From positions 1 through 37,965 of the forward strand of contig CALXNS010000049.1 of the NCBI GenBank assembly GCA_944389815.1: a DNA stretch of 37,965 nt, in the 5' to 3' direction. Shown here in pieces: positions 24,087 to 32,772 of this stretch; the first letter of the stretch is position 1, and every line of letters starts with the position of its first letter. This DNA is from an uncultured Victivallis sp. Its GTDB lineage: Bacteria > Verrucomicrobiota > Lentisphaeria > Victivallales > Victivallaceae. A model generated the notes under the pieces. The model did not search any database, was not told the origin of the DNA, and saw only the letters and a list, made by a program, of their open reading frames with translations. The position numbers and the translations under genes were made by a program.

Positions 24087-26768
24087 TCAATTGATGTATC
24101 CCGCGGAAGCGTTGCTCTTCTGCCAGAGTTCGACTTCCACTTTCACGTTGTCGATCCAGACCTTGCCGGTGGAAACGCCGAGATAAAATTCCAGCGTGAT
24201 CATTTTCGTATCGCGATGAAAGTTCGGCATCGGCTTGGAGCTCCAGGTTTTGTGCGTCCAGTCGAAACTGCCCTTGTCCCAGTTGCCGCCGCCGAAGCTC
24301 ACCCGACGCATGTCCGCCGCGCGGAACGCCAGCGTCAGCCCGGCCCCGGTTCCGACGACATTTTCCGCTTTCTGGTCATAACTGATCTTGAATACGACAT
24401 ACTGTCCTGCTTTCGGCACCGGGATTTCCGCCATCGGGAGTTTGCAGAGAATGCCGTACCATTTGGTCTGAACTTCGCTTTCCATGCGGATGGATTTTTC
24501 GCCGGAAGCCTTCTCCGTCGAATCGAGCGCCACCGAGAACGAATGTCTGCCGATATCCCGGTCGCTGAGTTTAACCTCATCAACCAGCGTACTCCAGCCG
24601 GGAATGCGGCCGTCGACTTCGGCCAGTTCAAAATCAGCGTTGGTGATATTCAGAACCTTCGTTTCGACCAGCTGCGGTTCGGGATGGCGGACGGGGCCGG
24701 GATTTTCCGCAACTTCACCGATGACGAAAATCGGTGTATCTTCCCGCATTTTCACTACCAGTTTTCCGTCCTTCACCGGCATGATCGTTTCGCGCCCCAT
24801 GACGTCGACGATTTTAAGTTCGGCGGCATCGCTCGGGAGCGTCACGTCGGCCGTATCGGTGTCGTTGAGCATGACAACATTGACGATTTCGTCGCCATTT
24901 TTGATCCGGTAAGCCTGAACCCAGCCCGAATCGGCGTTGGCGGTGAGATTGAGTTCTTTCTCGAACACCCCCGCGCCGGTGAGGCGAATCAGCGTCGCGT
25001 AGGCCACGTATTCCGGCCGCTGGGTGTAATCCGCGTCAAGCATTTCCGAAACCCACCCCTCCCTCACTTCGGGAATCCGCCTCAGCAGAAATTTGCAGAG
25101 CGCTTTGCCGCCGCCGTTGATCTGCGGGACGAACTGGGCATAGGTGCGCTTGATGATCTGCCGGAGGATTTCCGGAGTCAGTTCATAGGTCTCGGTGTGA
25201 ACCAGTCCGCCGATCTCGGTGAGCACGATCGGAACTTCTTTGCCGTGTTTCCGCATCACGGCACGAATTTTTTCAAGATCCGCACTGTAATGCGGGCAGA
25301 AGATATCGGTATACTCCAATGCCGGAGAACTCCAGAACCGTTCCATCCATGGTTTGTACGTGTGCCCCTCCGGCACACCTCCGGTAGTACCGGGGCCGAT
25401 CAAGGCGTCCGGATCGCCCGCCTTGATTGCGCGGGCGGTGGCGATGTAGTAATCAACGTAGTCCTGGAAAATCGCATCATCATCCCCCTGTCTTGCATGT
25501 TCGACGCGCCCCATCCAGAAGTTGCTGGCATCGATCTCATTGCCGATTTCATAATAGGCGACTTCACCTTTATACCGTCGGGCCATTTCGGTGTAAAACT
25601 TACGGTGGAGCTCCATGAACTCCTCCTTCGGAACAAAGTTGCTTTTATGCGGCAGCTCCGTCCCCGCGGCATCGCTGGCCCACGACGGCGTCGGCCAGCC
25701 GGTGGTGGCGACCTGACGCAATCCGTATTTCCGATAAAGTTCCACCTGTTTATCGGCATCTGTCCAGTCAATCGGAGCATCGGGGCCCTTCTGTTGATGA
25801 ATCCAGTTGAGCCGATGGGTACGGACGTAACGGACGCCGATTCGATGCATGAAGGCGGCATCGAGCCGGCGCTGTTCCATCGGGTAAAACGTATGAGGAT
25901 TGACCATCGCGCCATATTGGTTCGTCGCCGAATCGCGAACCGCCTGCGGCACCTCTGGAATCACGGAAAAAGTTCGTTTACGCTCCACAAGCGTCGTACC
26001 GGAACCATCCAGCTCCCGCGCGGTCAATTCATACCAGCCGTTCGGCAGATCGCGGAATTCCAGCGCGGAATTGTCCTCAAGTTTTCCGGAGGCGACGTTT
26101 TTGCCGTCGAAGTCCGAAAGCGTGTATTCGACCGCATTGGCCGGGTCGATCTTGTTTCCCACCTGAAACACAACCGTTTCACCGGGAGCGAACACCGAGA
26201 GTTCATTTCCGGCAATCAGATCGACTCCCGCATCCCGGACGCGGACATTCCGGAATTCGGCCTTCCCCGGGCCGTTGGCCGCTACGTAGACATAAGCTTC
26301 ACGCCCGTCCTCGGGCAGCGTGAAAGGAACTTCGACATGAGTCCACTCCGGCGGCGCAATCTTCCAGTCTCCGCCGCCGGAATGGCGCCACTGGGGTTTG
26401 CCGTCAACGATGGTCGTCCAGAAAGCGATACCGCGGTAACCGACCGATCCGACGCCGCGCACGTCAAAGGAAAAATTATATTTTCCCCCCGCCTTGAGCG
26501 GCGTGCGGAAATGGATCAGCATCACTTCAAATTTGCCGCCATCAGTATCGAGCGTCAACACCTTGTCGGCCACCGTTGCCGCAGGATGATCCGGCGAACG
26601 CGGCGGCAGATCCGCTTTGACCGGCGTATCGCGCAACGTCCAGTCCACGGGAACTCCATCCGGAGTTAATTGTTCAAAACCCGGATTCCGCAGGAAATCC
26701 GCCGCAACGAGAGTTCCAGTGCTCAGCGCCAGAATACCCAACAGTCCCCATTTTCGCATCAATCGCAT
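24087..26768 (-). CDS. Secreted putative glycoside hydrolase with flanking CBM-like domains
   Basis: An 893-residue exported protein (signal peptide about 1-23, cut after LVAA). Residues about 24-180 look like a CBM4/9 jelly roll (DFLRNPGFEQLTPDGVPVDW at the start). A short beta domain is at about 185-275. A clan GH-A-type TIM barrel spans about 280-600, with the acid/base candidate E411 in YYEIGNEIDASNFW and the nucleophile candidate E518 in IVLTEIGG. A beta domain and a second jelly-roll-like module (about 735-885, NITNADFELAEVDGRIPGW) follow. The layout recalls GH39/GH51-like enzymes, but I cannot assign a family or substrate. AAGGGGAAGGGA lies nine bases before the start. It is the last gene of the gntR-prepilin operon. 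Confidence 0.75.
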   Translation of the reverse strand: MRLMRKWGLLGILALSTGTLVAADFLRNPGFEQLTPDGVPVDWTLRDTPVKADLPPRSPDHPAATVADKVLTLDTDGGKFEVMLIHFRTPLKAGGKYNFSFDVRGVGSVGYRGIAFWTTIVDGKPQWRHSGGGDWKIAPPEWTHVEVPFTLPEDGREAYVYVAANGPGKAEFRNVRVRDAGVDLIAGNELSVFAPGETVVFQVGNKIDPANAVEYTLSDFDGKNVASGKLEDNSALEFRDLPNGWYELTARELDGSGTTLVERKRTFSVIPEVPQAVRDSATNQYGAMVNPHTFYPMEQRRLDAAFMHRIGVRYVRTHRLNWIHQQKGPDAPIDWTDADKQVELYRKYGLRQVATTGWPTPSWASDAAGTELPHKSNFVPKEEFMELHRKFYTEMARRYKGEVAYYEIGNEIDASNFWMGRVEHARQGDDDAIFQDYVDYYIATARAIKAGDPDALIGPGTTGGVPEGHTYKPWMERFWSSPALEYTDIFCPHYSADLEKIRAVMRKHGKEVPIVLTEIGGLVHTETYELTPEILRQIIKRTYAQFVPQINGGGKALCKFLLRRIPEVREGWVSEMLDADYTQRPEYVAYATLIRLTGAGVFEKELNLTANADSGWVQAYRIKNGDEIVNVVMLNDTDTADVTLPSDAAELKIVDVMGRETIMPVKDGKLVVKMREDTPIFVIGEVAENPGPVRHPEPQLVETKVLNITNADFELAEVDGRIPGWSTLVDEVKLSDRDIGRHSFSVALDSTEKASGEKSIRMESEVQTKWYGILCKLPMAEIPVPKAGQYVVFKISYDQKAENVVGTGAGLTLAFRAADMRRVSFGGGNWDKGSFDWTHKTWSSKPMPNFHRDTKMITLEFYLGVSTGKVWIDNVKVEVELWQKSNASAGYIN

Positions 26769-26824
26769 GAAAAAAAATCCCTTCCCCTTGCTTTCTACGG
26801 TTACCTTCGCTTTCGGAACGTGTT

Positions 26825-26834
26825 AAAAAAAAAA
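26825..26834 (-). other. T10 tract between the prepilin-like and hydrolase genes
   Basis: Ten consecutive A on the plus strand give a T10 run on the transcribed strand 10 nt after the prepilin-like stop. I see no stable stem directly before it, so it is at most a weak attenuator or slippage site, not a clear terminator. Confidence 0.4.
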
Positions 26835-26843
26835 CGACGTTGT

Positions 26844-27581
26844 TCAATAATCCCAGCGGATGCGCGGATCGTCCCAGTTACTGGCCTGACTCATGTCGCC
26901 TGCGGCGAACCCGGTCTCCCAGCCGGAGGAGGAACGCTGTCCGATCGTCCATTGCCGGACGGACGCGTCAAGATAGGCGGCTCCGACGGTGACGGTATTC
27001 GTCAGACGCGCCTGAGCAAACCCGGAACTGACCAGTTGCAGCTGCGGATCATGAAACGTCCGCAACTCATGAATGATCGCCTGCCGGCTGGGACGCACAA
27101 AGGTGTTGGTCTTCAAAATGTACTTTCCGGCATTTTCCGCTCCGTTGTGCAACGGATAACGCCACGTGTAACTCGCGAACTTATGCCAGCTGGTGGCGTC
27201 TCCCTGACTCGGCGTGTAATTCCAGTACTGCGGAAAACTGGCGATGCTGTCGGCGTGGCGATCGGCGGGACACATGGTCATGCGGAGTGAACCGATATAG
27301 GAAAAAAGCTTCCACGGCCACCCGGAAAGCAGAAATCCACCCTGCTGATGCCAGGAGTTTCCCTTATAGGTCGTCGCAACGCGATAGGGCAGAAAATCAT
27401 TGTAATCTCCCGTATAGAGGGCAAAACTTGTGGCAATGGTCTTGAGATTGCTCGTACAACTCGCCCGGCGGCCCTGTTCGCGGGCACGGTTCAACGCCGG
27501 AAGCAGCATCGACGCGAGAATGGCGATGATTGCAATAACAACTAAAAGTTCAATCAATGTGAAAAATCGCTTTTGTCTCAT
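26844..27581 (-). CDS. Type II secretion prepilin-like protein (pseudopilin, N-methylation domain)
   Basis: A 245-residue protein starting with a short basic leader and a type III prepilin signal: [18 protein letters not shown], where the usual G before FTLIE is F, then a 20-residue hydrophobic helix and [38 protein letters not shown], a pattern very common in Lentisphaerota and related phyla. The C-terminal part ends with a [13 protein letters not shown] segment, the position of the H-X9-DG-like motif of this family. Such proteins are processed by a prepilin peptidase and anchored in the membrane or built into pseudopili; their role in these phyla is not established. It overlaps the gntR stop as ATGA. 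Confidence 0.88.
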   Translation of the reverse strand: MRQKRFFTLIELLVVIAIIAILASMLLPALNRAREQGRRASCTSNLKTIATSFALYTGDYNDFLPYRVATTYKGNSWHQQGGFLLSGWPWKLFSYIGSLRMTMCPADRHADSIASFPQYWNYTPSQGDATSWHKFASYTWRYPLHNGAENAGKYILKTNTFVRPSRQAIIHELRTFHDPQLQLVSSGFAQARLTNTVTVGAAYLDASVRQWTIGQRSSSGWETGFAAGDMSQASNWDDPRIRWDY

Positions 27582-28702
27582 AAAACAACTCCCTTCGTTA
27601 TTTTGGATTCGCTGATGTTGCGAACGGTTTCCCCTTCAATAAAACGTTCCGGGACCAGCCGGCTCAACGGCGGCACATCCGGATGTTCCCGCCGAACTTG
27701 AATCAGTTCCAGCGCCTTCTCCACATGACCGCGCAACGGCGCGCTGTAATGCGTCAGGCGTGGCCGGTAATATTCAAGCTCCTGCCGGTCGCCGACGGTT
27801 GCCACGGAAATATCTTCCGGAACACGCAATCCAAGATCGATCAACGCGGCGATCACCCCCCAGACCATCGACGTGGTTGAAACGACTGCGGTGAACGGAG
27901 GATTCGGACCGAATTTCCGGATCGCCTCATAAATTTTCCGGTGAGGCTGTTCGAATTCGGGCACGTCCACGCCGATAAAAAGTTTTTCTGCCGCATCACC
28001 GCCCAGCAGCTCCCGGGTTCGCAGAAACCAGCTGTCGTAAAGCTGCGGATCAGCCGGATAGCGGATTCCATCCCGTTCCAGACATTGATTGACGCAGGCG
28101 ATGTTCCGGTGCCCGTTGTCGATCAGATAATCCATCAAACTGTTGATCGCCACAAACGGCGAACCGATTACGGTGTCAAATCCGTTCAAATAGGCATGAC
28201 TGCCGATGATGACCACCGGACGAGAACGGTCGAGCAGCTGGTTGCGGATCGTCGGAGACATGACATTGGTGTCGCCGCAAAATAAGATCATCGCATCACA
28301 GTTCTGATACGCGTCCAGAATCGCCTTATCATTCCAGGAGCGGGCGAAAACCGGGCGCGGCAGGTAATTTTCCCTTCCTGCCAGGCGGCAGGAGTGATTC
28401 ATGAAATCAAAATGTTCCGGCGCGCCATAGGCGGGAACCACGATCGCGAGAATCCGCGCCAGCTGACGGGACGGGATATTCTGCCGCACAAATGTCCCGA
28501 CGCCCGGCTGCCGCTCCAGATAATCCGCCTCCACCAGCTGACCGACCGCTTTGCGCACCGTCATGTAACTGGCGTCCAGCGATTCAGCCAGAGCCCGTTC
28601 CGGCGGCAGCGCCGCTCCGCGCGGAAAATTTCCGATTCGAATCTGCCGCAGCAACTCTTCCCGCACCAGGTCGGATTTGGTCTGCTTTCGTCTTTCCGTC
28701 AT
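27578..28702 (-). CDS. GntR-type transcriptional regulator with LacI-like sugar-binding domain
   Basis: A 374-residue regulator. The N-terminal winged helix (about 8-75) is GntR type: [62 protein letters not shown]. The rest (about 85-360) looks like a periplasmic-binding-protein fold as in LacI/Ara[43 protein letters not shown] and [36 protein letters not shown]. This is the AraR-like arrangement, which usually senses a sugar. It is the first gene of an operon with the prepilin-like and glycoside hydrolase genes, so it probably controls its own operon. The ligand is not known. Confidence 0.9.
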   Translation of the reverse strand: MTERRKQTKSDLVREELLRQIRIGNFPRGAALPPERALAESLDASYMTVRKAVGQLVEADYLERQPGVGTFVRQNIPSRQLARILAIVVPAYGAPEHFDFMNHSCRLAGRENYLPRPVFARSWNDKAILDAYQNCDAMILFCGDTNVMSPTIRNQLLDRSRPVVIIGSHAYLNGFDTVIGSPFVAINSLMDYLIDNGHRNIACVNQCLERDGIRYPADPQLYDSWFLRTRELLGGDAAEKLFIGVDVPEFEQPHRKIYEAIRKFGPNPPFTAVVSTTSMVWGVIAALIDLGLRVPEDISVATVGDRQELEYYRPRLTHYSAPLRGHVEKALELIQVRREHPDVPPLSRLVPERFIEGETVRNISESKITKGVVL

Positions 28703-28739
28703 CCAGAAATACCTTTATATGTTTAATTACACGCTCTAT

Positions 28740-28768
28740 ATTATGGCACAGAACTATAAAAATGTCAA
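28740..28768 (-). promoter_or_regulatory. Promoter of the gntR/prepilin/glycoside hydrolase operon
   Basis: Minus-strand -35 TTGACA (28763-28768, perfect), 17-bp spacer, -10 CATAAT (28740-28745). The leader is about 30 nt. GGCACA and GGTGCAT words flank the -35; similar words occur near 36008-36031 and may be chance or regulator half-sites. Confidence 0.75.
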
Positions 28769-28796
28769 TAGGTGCATGAATAAAATGGGAAAAAAA

Positions 28797-28824
28797 TTGA
28801 AAAAAAACCAACGCTCCCTTATAT
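28797..28824 (+). promoter_or_regulatory. Promoter of aroA
   Basis: -35 TTGAAA (28797-28802), 16-bp spacer, -10 TATATT (28819-28824), divergent from the gntR promoter with only about 28 bp between the two -35 boxes. Binding of the regulator could affect both. Confidence 0.6.
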
Positions 28825-28903
28825 TATACAAATAACCAACCCGAAGATGAACATCGTTGTTTCCTCCGGAATCATAAAAGAGAGCACAAGGTTACGACCA
28901 CTT

Positions 28904-30175
28904 ATGAAACTGCATATCACCCCCTCCCGGCTGCGAGGCGAAATCGCGGTACCCGGTTCCAAATCCCACACCATTCGCGGGATCACCGCGGCACTGGCCT
29001 CCACCGGGACGTGCCGTCTTCACGCGCCGCTGGACTCCGCGGACACCCGTTCGACGCTGGAGGCGGCCCGCTTGCTCGGCGCCCGGATCGTCAAAGAAAA
29101 GGATTGCTGGGAGATCACCGGAACGGGAGGAGAATTTTCCGCACCCGGGCAAACGATCGACATGGGAAATTCCGGTACCGGCCTGCGTATGCTCACGGCG
29201 ATGGCCGCCACCGGAAAAATTCCGGTTTCGTTCGATGGCGACAATTCGCTGCGCACCCGGCTGATGGCCGGTCTGCTCGATACGCTCGCCGCGCTCGGCG
29301 CGCAAATTGAATCCTCCAACGGCCGCTGTCCGCTCACCGTTCGCGGACCGCTCTCCGGCGGCGCCGCAAAAACCGACGGCACCACCTCGCAATTTCTGAC
29401 CGCACTGCTCTTTGCGCTGCCGACGGCGGACGGAAATTTCCGAATTGAGCTGCCGTTCCTCAATGAACAGCCCTACATCCACATCACGCTCAACTGGCTG
29501 CAACGACTCGGCATTCACGTGACTCATTCCGCGGATCTGCTGCACTGGGAGATCCCCGGCAATCAGACGATATTTCCCTTCGAACGGGTGATTCCGGCGG
29601 ATTTTTCGACGGCGGCATTTCCGCTGGTGGCCGGAGCGATCGCCGGAGACGGCATCACGATCCGGAATCTGGATTTCTCCGACGTACAGGGCGACAAGGC
29701 GGTGTTCGCACACCTCGAATCGATGGGCGCGTCGCTCGTCCGCGGCGAAGAACTTTACGTCGCGCCGTCCCGGCTGCTCGAAGGGCGCGAAATCGATCTC
29801 AACGCGACGCCGGACGCATTGCCGGCGATGGCCGTCGCCGCCGCGTTCGCCCAGGGCGAGACGCGCCTCGTGAATGTTCCCCAGGCCCGCGTCAAGGAGA
29901 CCGACCGGATCGCGGTAATGACCGCCGAACTTGCCAAAATGGGCGTCCCGGTACGGGAACTTCCCGACGGCATGATCATTCAGGGATGCCGCCCCCGGGG
30001 CGCACGGCTTGACGGGCACGGCGACCACCGCATCGTCATGGCGCTCGCGGTGGCCGCGCTCGGCGCCGACGGCAAAAGTTCCATCGACGGAGCGGAGGCG
30101 GCCGAAGTGACCTATCCGGAATTTTTCCGGGATTTCCGGAAGCTCGGCGCCGGATTCGAAATGAGGGAGGAGTGA
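28904..30175 (+). CDS. aroA: 3-phosphoshikimate 1-carboxyvinyltransferase (EPSP synthase)
   Basis: A 423-residue EPSP synthase of the shikimate pathway, joining shikimate-3-phosphate and phosphoenolpyruvate. Seen: PGSKSHTIRG (usual PGSKSxxxRxL), GNSGTGLRMLTAMAA, the TSQFLTALLFALP segment, a PADFSTAAFPLVAGAI region, VKETDRIAVMTAELAKMG and GHGDHRIVMALAVAAL. The order is complete and the length normal. ATG 28904 starts the typical LHITPSRLRGEIAVPGSKS; an in-frame ATG at 28847 would add 19 residues unlike the family. The ribosome site is weak for both. The radical SAM gene follows after 6 nt. Confidence 0.94.
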   Translation: MKLHITPSRLRGEIAVPGSKSHTIRGITAALASTGTCRLHAPLDSADTRSTLEAARLLGARIVKEKDCWEITGTGGEFSAPGQTIDMGNSGTGLRMLTAMAATGKIPVSFDGDNSLRTRLMAGLLDTLAALGAQIESSNGRCPLTVRGPLSGGAAKTDGTTSQFLTALLFALPTADGNFRIELPFLNEQPYIHITLNWLQRLGIHVTHSADLLHWEIPGNQTIFPFERVIPADFSTAAFPLVAGAIAGDGITIRNLDFSDVQGDKAVFAHLESMGASLVRGEELYVAPSRLLEGREIDLNATPDALPAMAVAAAFAQGETRLVNVPQARVKETDRIAVMTAELAKMGVPVRELPDGMIIQGCRPRGARLDGHGDHRIVMALAVAALGADGKSSIDGAEAAEVTYPEFFRDFRKLGAGFEMREE

Positions 30176-30181
30176 GGTTTC

Positions 30182-31144
30182 ATGACACGGAAATATGTTT
30201 TCGGTCCAGTCGCCTCCCGGCGGCTGGGAGTTTCGCTCGGGGTGGATCTGGTTCCGGCGAAAACCTGTTCGCTCGACTGCATCTATTGCGAGGCGAAACA
30301 CACCACCAATCTCACCCTGGAACGACGTGAATATGTTCCGGTCGACGCGGTCATCGCCGAACTGGATCGAGTTCTCGCGCCGGCGCCGGAACTGGATTTC
30401 ATCACCTTTTCCGGTTCCGGAGAACCGACCCTCAATACCGGAATCGGAAGGGTTGTCGACTTTCTGAAGACCCGCTACCGGCTATATCCGGTCTGCCTCC
30501 TGACCAACGGTTTTGCTCTCGGAGACGCAGAGTTGAGGCGCGAAATCGAACCGGTCGACCGGATCATCCCTTCGCTCGACGCTTCCTGTCCGGAGGAGTT
30601 CGCCGCGATCAACCGTCCCGCCCCGGGACTGGAATTCGAGCGTTTCGTCGCGGAGCTGACCGATTTCACCCACCACGCCCGGGCGCAGATTGATCTGGAA
30701 CTCTTCATCGTGCCCGGCGTCAACGATTCGGACGAATCCATCCGGCGCTTCGTTGAAATCATCCGCCGGATGCGCCTCGACCGGGTGCAGTTGAATACAC
30801 TCGACCGCCCCGGCGTCGTCGACTGGCTCCGCCCCTCATCGCCGGAAAATACCCGGCGCTTCATCGCCGCACTGGAACCATTCGTCCCGGTCGAAGCGGT
30901 CGGACCTTTCCGCTACCGTACCCGAAGCGCCGGATACACTCCGGATCGCGCCGCACAGCGGGTCCTCGAACTGGTTCGCCGGCGTCCCGCCACCGTCGAA
31001 GATCTTGAGCTGGCGCTCGGCATGCCGGAAAAAGACGTTCTTCCGCTGCTCGAATCGCTGCTTGAATTCGGTGAAATTACCGCGGAACGCCAGGCGCGCG
31101 GCCTTTTTTACGCCGCACCGGAAACGCTTCGAAAGGAAAATTGA
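30182..31144 (+). CDS. Radical SAM protein, COG0731-like
   Basis: A 320-residue radical SAM enzyme: PVASRRLGVSLGVDLVP, then the cluster motif CSLDCIYC (C29, C33, C36), the GSGEPTLN glycine-rich SAM-binding segment and SLDASCPEEFAAINRP. This arrangement is typical of the COG0731 group, related to wyosine-type tRNA enzymes but of unknown role in bacteria. A C-terminal winged-helix-like region (about 255-320; RAAQRVLELVRRRPATVEDLELALGM) could bind nucleic acid or substrate. It starts 6 nt after aroA with a GAGG ribosome site and is probably co-transcribed. Confidence 0.85.
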   Translation: MTRKYVFGPVASRRLGVSLGVDLVPAKTCSLDCIYCEAKHTTNLTLERREYVPVDAVIAELDRVLAPAPELDFITFSGSGEPTLNTGIGRVVDFLKTRYRLYPVCLLTNGFALGDAELRREIEPVDRIIPSLDASCPEEFAAINRPAPGLEFERFVAELTDFTHHARAQIDLELFIVPGVNDSDESIRRFVEIIRRMRLDRVQLNTLDRPGVVDWLRPSSPENTRRFIAALEPFVPVEAVGPFRYRTRSAGYTPDRAAQRVLELVRRRPATVEDLELALGMPEKDVLPLLESLLEFGEITAERQARGLFYAAPETLRKEN

Positions 31145-31201
31145 ATACCGGAAGATCCCGTTTGCGAGCCGGGTTTTTCATCAAGTTTTCAATATCGCTT
31201 C

Positions 31202-31229
31202 TTGACAGGGTGATATTTTGCAATATATT
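31202..31229 (+). promoter_or_regulatory. Promoter of the small membrane protein / exported protein unit
   Basis: -35 TTGACA (31202-31207, perfect), 16-bp spacer, -10 TATATT (31224-31229). The predicted leader is about 80 nt before the ATG at 31317. A weak hairpin (CCCG/CGGG) followed by TTTTT about 20-30 nt after the radical SAM gene may terminate the preceding transcript. Confidence 0.75.
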
Positions 31230-31316
31230 ACCATTAAGAGAGAGATGCGGCGCGTCCGGCTGGATTTTCATGAAAAATTGAGGGGCGAAGACCGTATAAA
31301 TGTGTGAGGTGTAGAT

Positions 31317-31730
31317 ATGGTTACTATTTCTGTTCGGGATATTTCGCTCTGGATCTTCGCGGCGTTGACCTGGATTGTCATCATGCTCGGTTTGATTCAG
31401 CTTTCGCGGTTCTTCTCCAAATTCCAGGAGGTTCGCCGCGATCTGGAGGGCAACATGCTCGGCATCGCCGGACAGATCAAGCAGATGCAGGGTACTTTGA
31501 CCGAACTCCTCGGCGAACAGCGCCGGATCACCCGGCTGATGCTCGAACAACTCGAACTCAAACGCGCGGAAATGACCGGCGACTTCGATATCGTCGAAGA
31601 ACCCATCACGCCGATCAAACCGCTTCAGGATGCCGGCGCATCCGCTCCGGCGCCCGGCGTAATCGATATTTCCAACCCCCCGGGCAAGGAAAAGCTCGCG
31701 CCGCCGCCGAATAAGTTTCCGAAATTGTAA
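31317..31730 (+). CDS. Small membrane protein with coiled coil, unknown function
   Basis: I do not recognise this 137-residue protein. One transmembrane segment (about 10-30) is followed by a Gln/Arg/Leu-rich helical region (about 35-85; IKQMQGTLTELLGEQRRITRLMLEQLELKR) likely to form a coiled coil, then a Pro-rich tail (PITPIKPL, ending PPPNKFPKL). The shape suggests a single-span membrane anchor with a cytoplasmic oligomerising helix, but that is inference. The exported-protein gene follows after 47 nt and they share a strong promoter. Confidence 0.75.
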   Translation: MVTISVRDISLWIFAALTWIVIMLGLIQLSRFFSKFQEVRRDLEGNMLGIAGQIKQMQGTLTELLGEQRRITRLMLEQLELKRAEMTGDFDIVEEPITPIKPLQDAGASAPAPGVIDISNPPGKEKLAPPPNKFPKL

Positions 31731-31777
31731 TTAATATACAGTAAGTCATTTTCAGTATAGATAGGAGCCGTTTCACG

Positions 31778-32335
31778 ATGAAAAAATGGATTCTCGTTCT
31801 GAGTGTGGTCGGTTGCATGTTCTCCGCCACTCCGGCGCAATCTTCCGACTGGGTCGACCGGGTCGTCCTGTACATTCCCAACCGCCTGATTGACGCGCTG
31901 GATATGTTCACGCTCAACCTCGGCGCCGGCCCGGTGGTCGAAGCTCAGCTCATGGGCACCCGGCTCGTCTGGGGCGGCGGCGGCATCGGCATGTCGTACA
32001 AACTCTGCAAAGCCTACAATCGTCAGTACGGAGTCGGTCGCGAACAGGGATATTACTGGTCGCTGGTCGGCGTCAGCGAGGATTACACCTCGATGGACTG
32101 GACGCTCGGATGGATGAAGAAATACAAGGAGATGTATTCGGGATTCCCGAACCCCGCGCAACGAACCTACAACTGGCGCACCGGCGCCCGCGACTACTGG
32201 GCGATCGGCGGTTCGCTCGGTTGCCTGATCACTGGAGATCTTTACATTCACCCGGTCGAATGGGTCGACTTCGGTCTCGGATTCCTCTTCATCGACATCA
32301 AGGGCGATGATCTGGTGCTGGACGATTTCCGCTGA
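31778..32335 (+). CDS. Exported protein of unknown function
   Basis: A 185-residue protein with a signal peptide (hydrophobic 4-20, probable cut after AQSS region near residue 23). The mature part has an IPNRLIDALDMFTLNLGAGPVVEAQLMGTRLVWGGGGIGMSY stretch, a Tyr/Trp-rich middle and a closing HPVEWVDFGLGFLFIDIKGDDL. Alternating hydrophobic residues and Gly suggest beta strands, perhaps an outer-membrane-associated protein. I place it among exported proteins common in Lentisphaerota/Verrucomicrobia only as an impression. An AGGAG ribosome site lies upstream. Confidence 0.7.
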   Translation: MKKWILVLSVVGCMFSATPAQSSDWVDRVVLYIPNRLIDALDMFTLNLGAGPVVEAQLMGTRLVWGGGGIGMSYKLCKAYNRQYGVGREQGYYWSLVGVSEDYTSMDWTLGWMKKYKEMYSGFPNPAQRTYNWRTGARDYWAIGGSLGCLITGDLYIHPVEWVDFGLGFLFIDIKGDDLVLDDFR

Positions 32336-32399
32336 CAAAAAAATGCGCCATCGAACCGGCATCTCGCATAACGTGCCGGTTCTCGAATCACATCGATCT

Positions 32400-32744
32400 A
32401 TGAATGAGCGTTTCAGCTGCCGCCGTTGCGGAAAATGCTGCCGCTGGCCCGGATGCGTCAAAATGACCGATGCCGCAATCGACGCGGCGGCGGCGTTTCT
32501 GAAAATGACGCCGGAAGACTTCATCGGGCAGTACACCGTCCTCATGCCTGACCGCAGCGGGTTGACCTTGATCGAAAAGCCCGACGGAAGCTGTATTTTT
32601 CTTGAGGAAACCGAGCCGCCGTCGTGCCGGATTCAACCGGTCAAACCTGAACAATGCCGTCGTTTCCCGGAGCACTGGAATTTTCCCGGCTGGGAAAAGG
32701 AGTGTCCCGGCGCCGTTCCCGAAGAGAACAGCACTGCAAAATGA
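32400..32744 (+). CDS. YkgJ family cysteine-cluster protein
   Basis: A 114-residue protein with the N-terminal motif CxxCxxCC (C7, C10, C13, C14) and C19, then CIFLEE...CRIQPVKPEQCRRFP, the pattern of PF03692 (putative zinc or Fe-S binding, UPF0153/YkgJ). These proteins are small, cytoplasmic and uncharacterised. ATG 32400 fits the family start; the longer open frame from 32307 is inside the previous gene's end. No neighbour suggests a role. It ends 28 bp before the convergent AGE gene. Confidence 0.8.
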   Translation: MNERFSCRRCGKCCRWPGCVKMTDAAIDAAAAFLKMTPEDFIGQYTVLMPDRSGLTLIEKPDGSCIFLEETEPPSCRIQPVKPEQCRRFPEHWNFPGWEKECPGAVPEENSTAK

Positions 32745-32772
32745 TTTTTTTCCACGCCGCCCGCCGGCGCTG

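Noticed and set aside
24216..26669. 817-codon plus-strand open frame opposite the glycoside hydrolase
   Set aside because: It mirrors the codon positions of the minus-strand gene, has His/Arg-rich composition typical of GC-rich antisense frames and no recognisable domain.
28892..30301. 469-codon minus-strand open frame opposite aroA
   Set aside because: aroA has all family motifs on the plus strand; the antisense product is Arg/His-rich without motifs.
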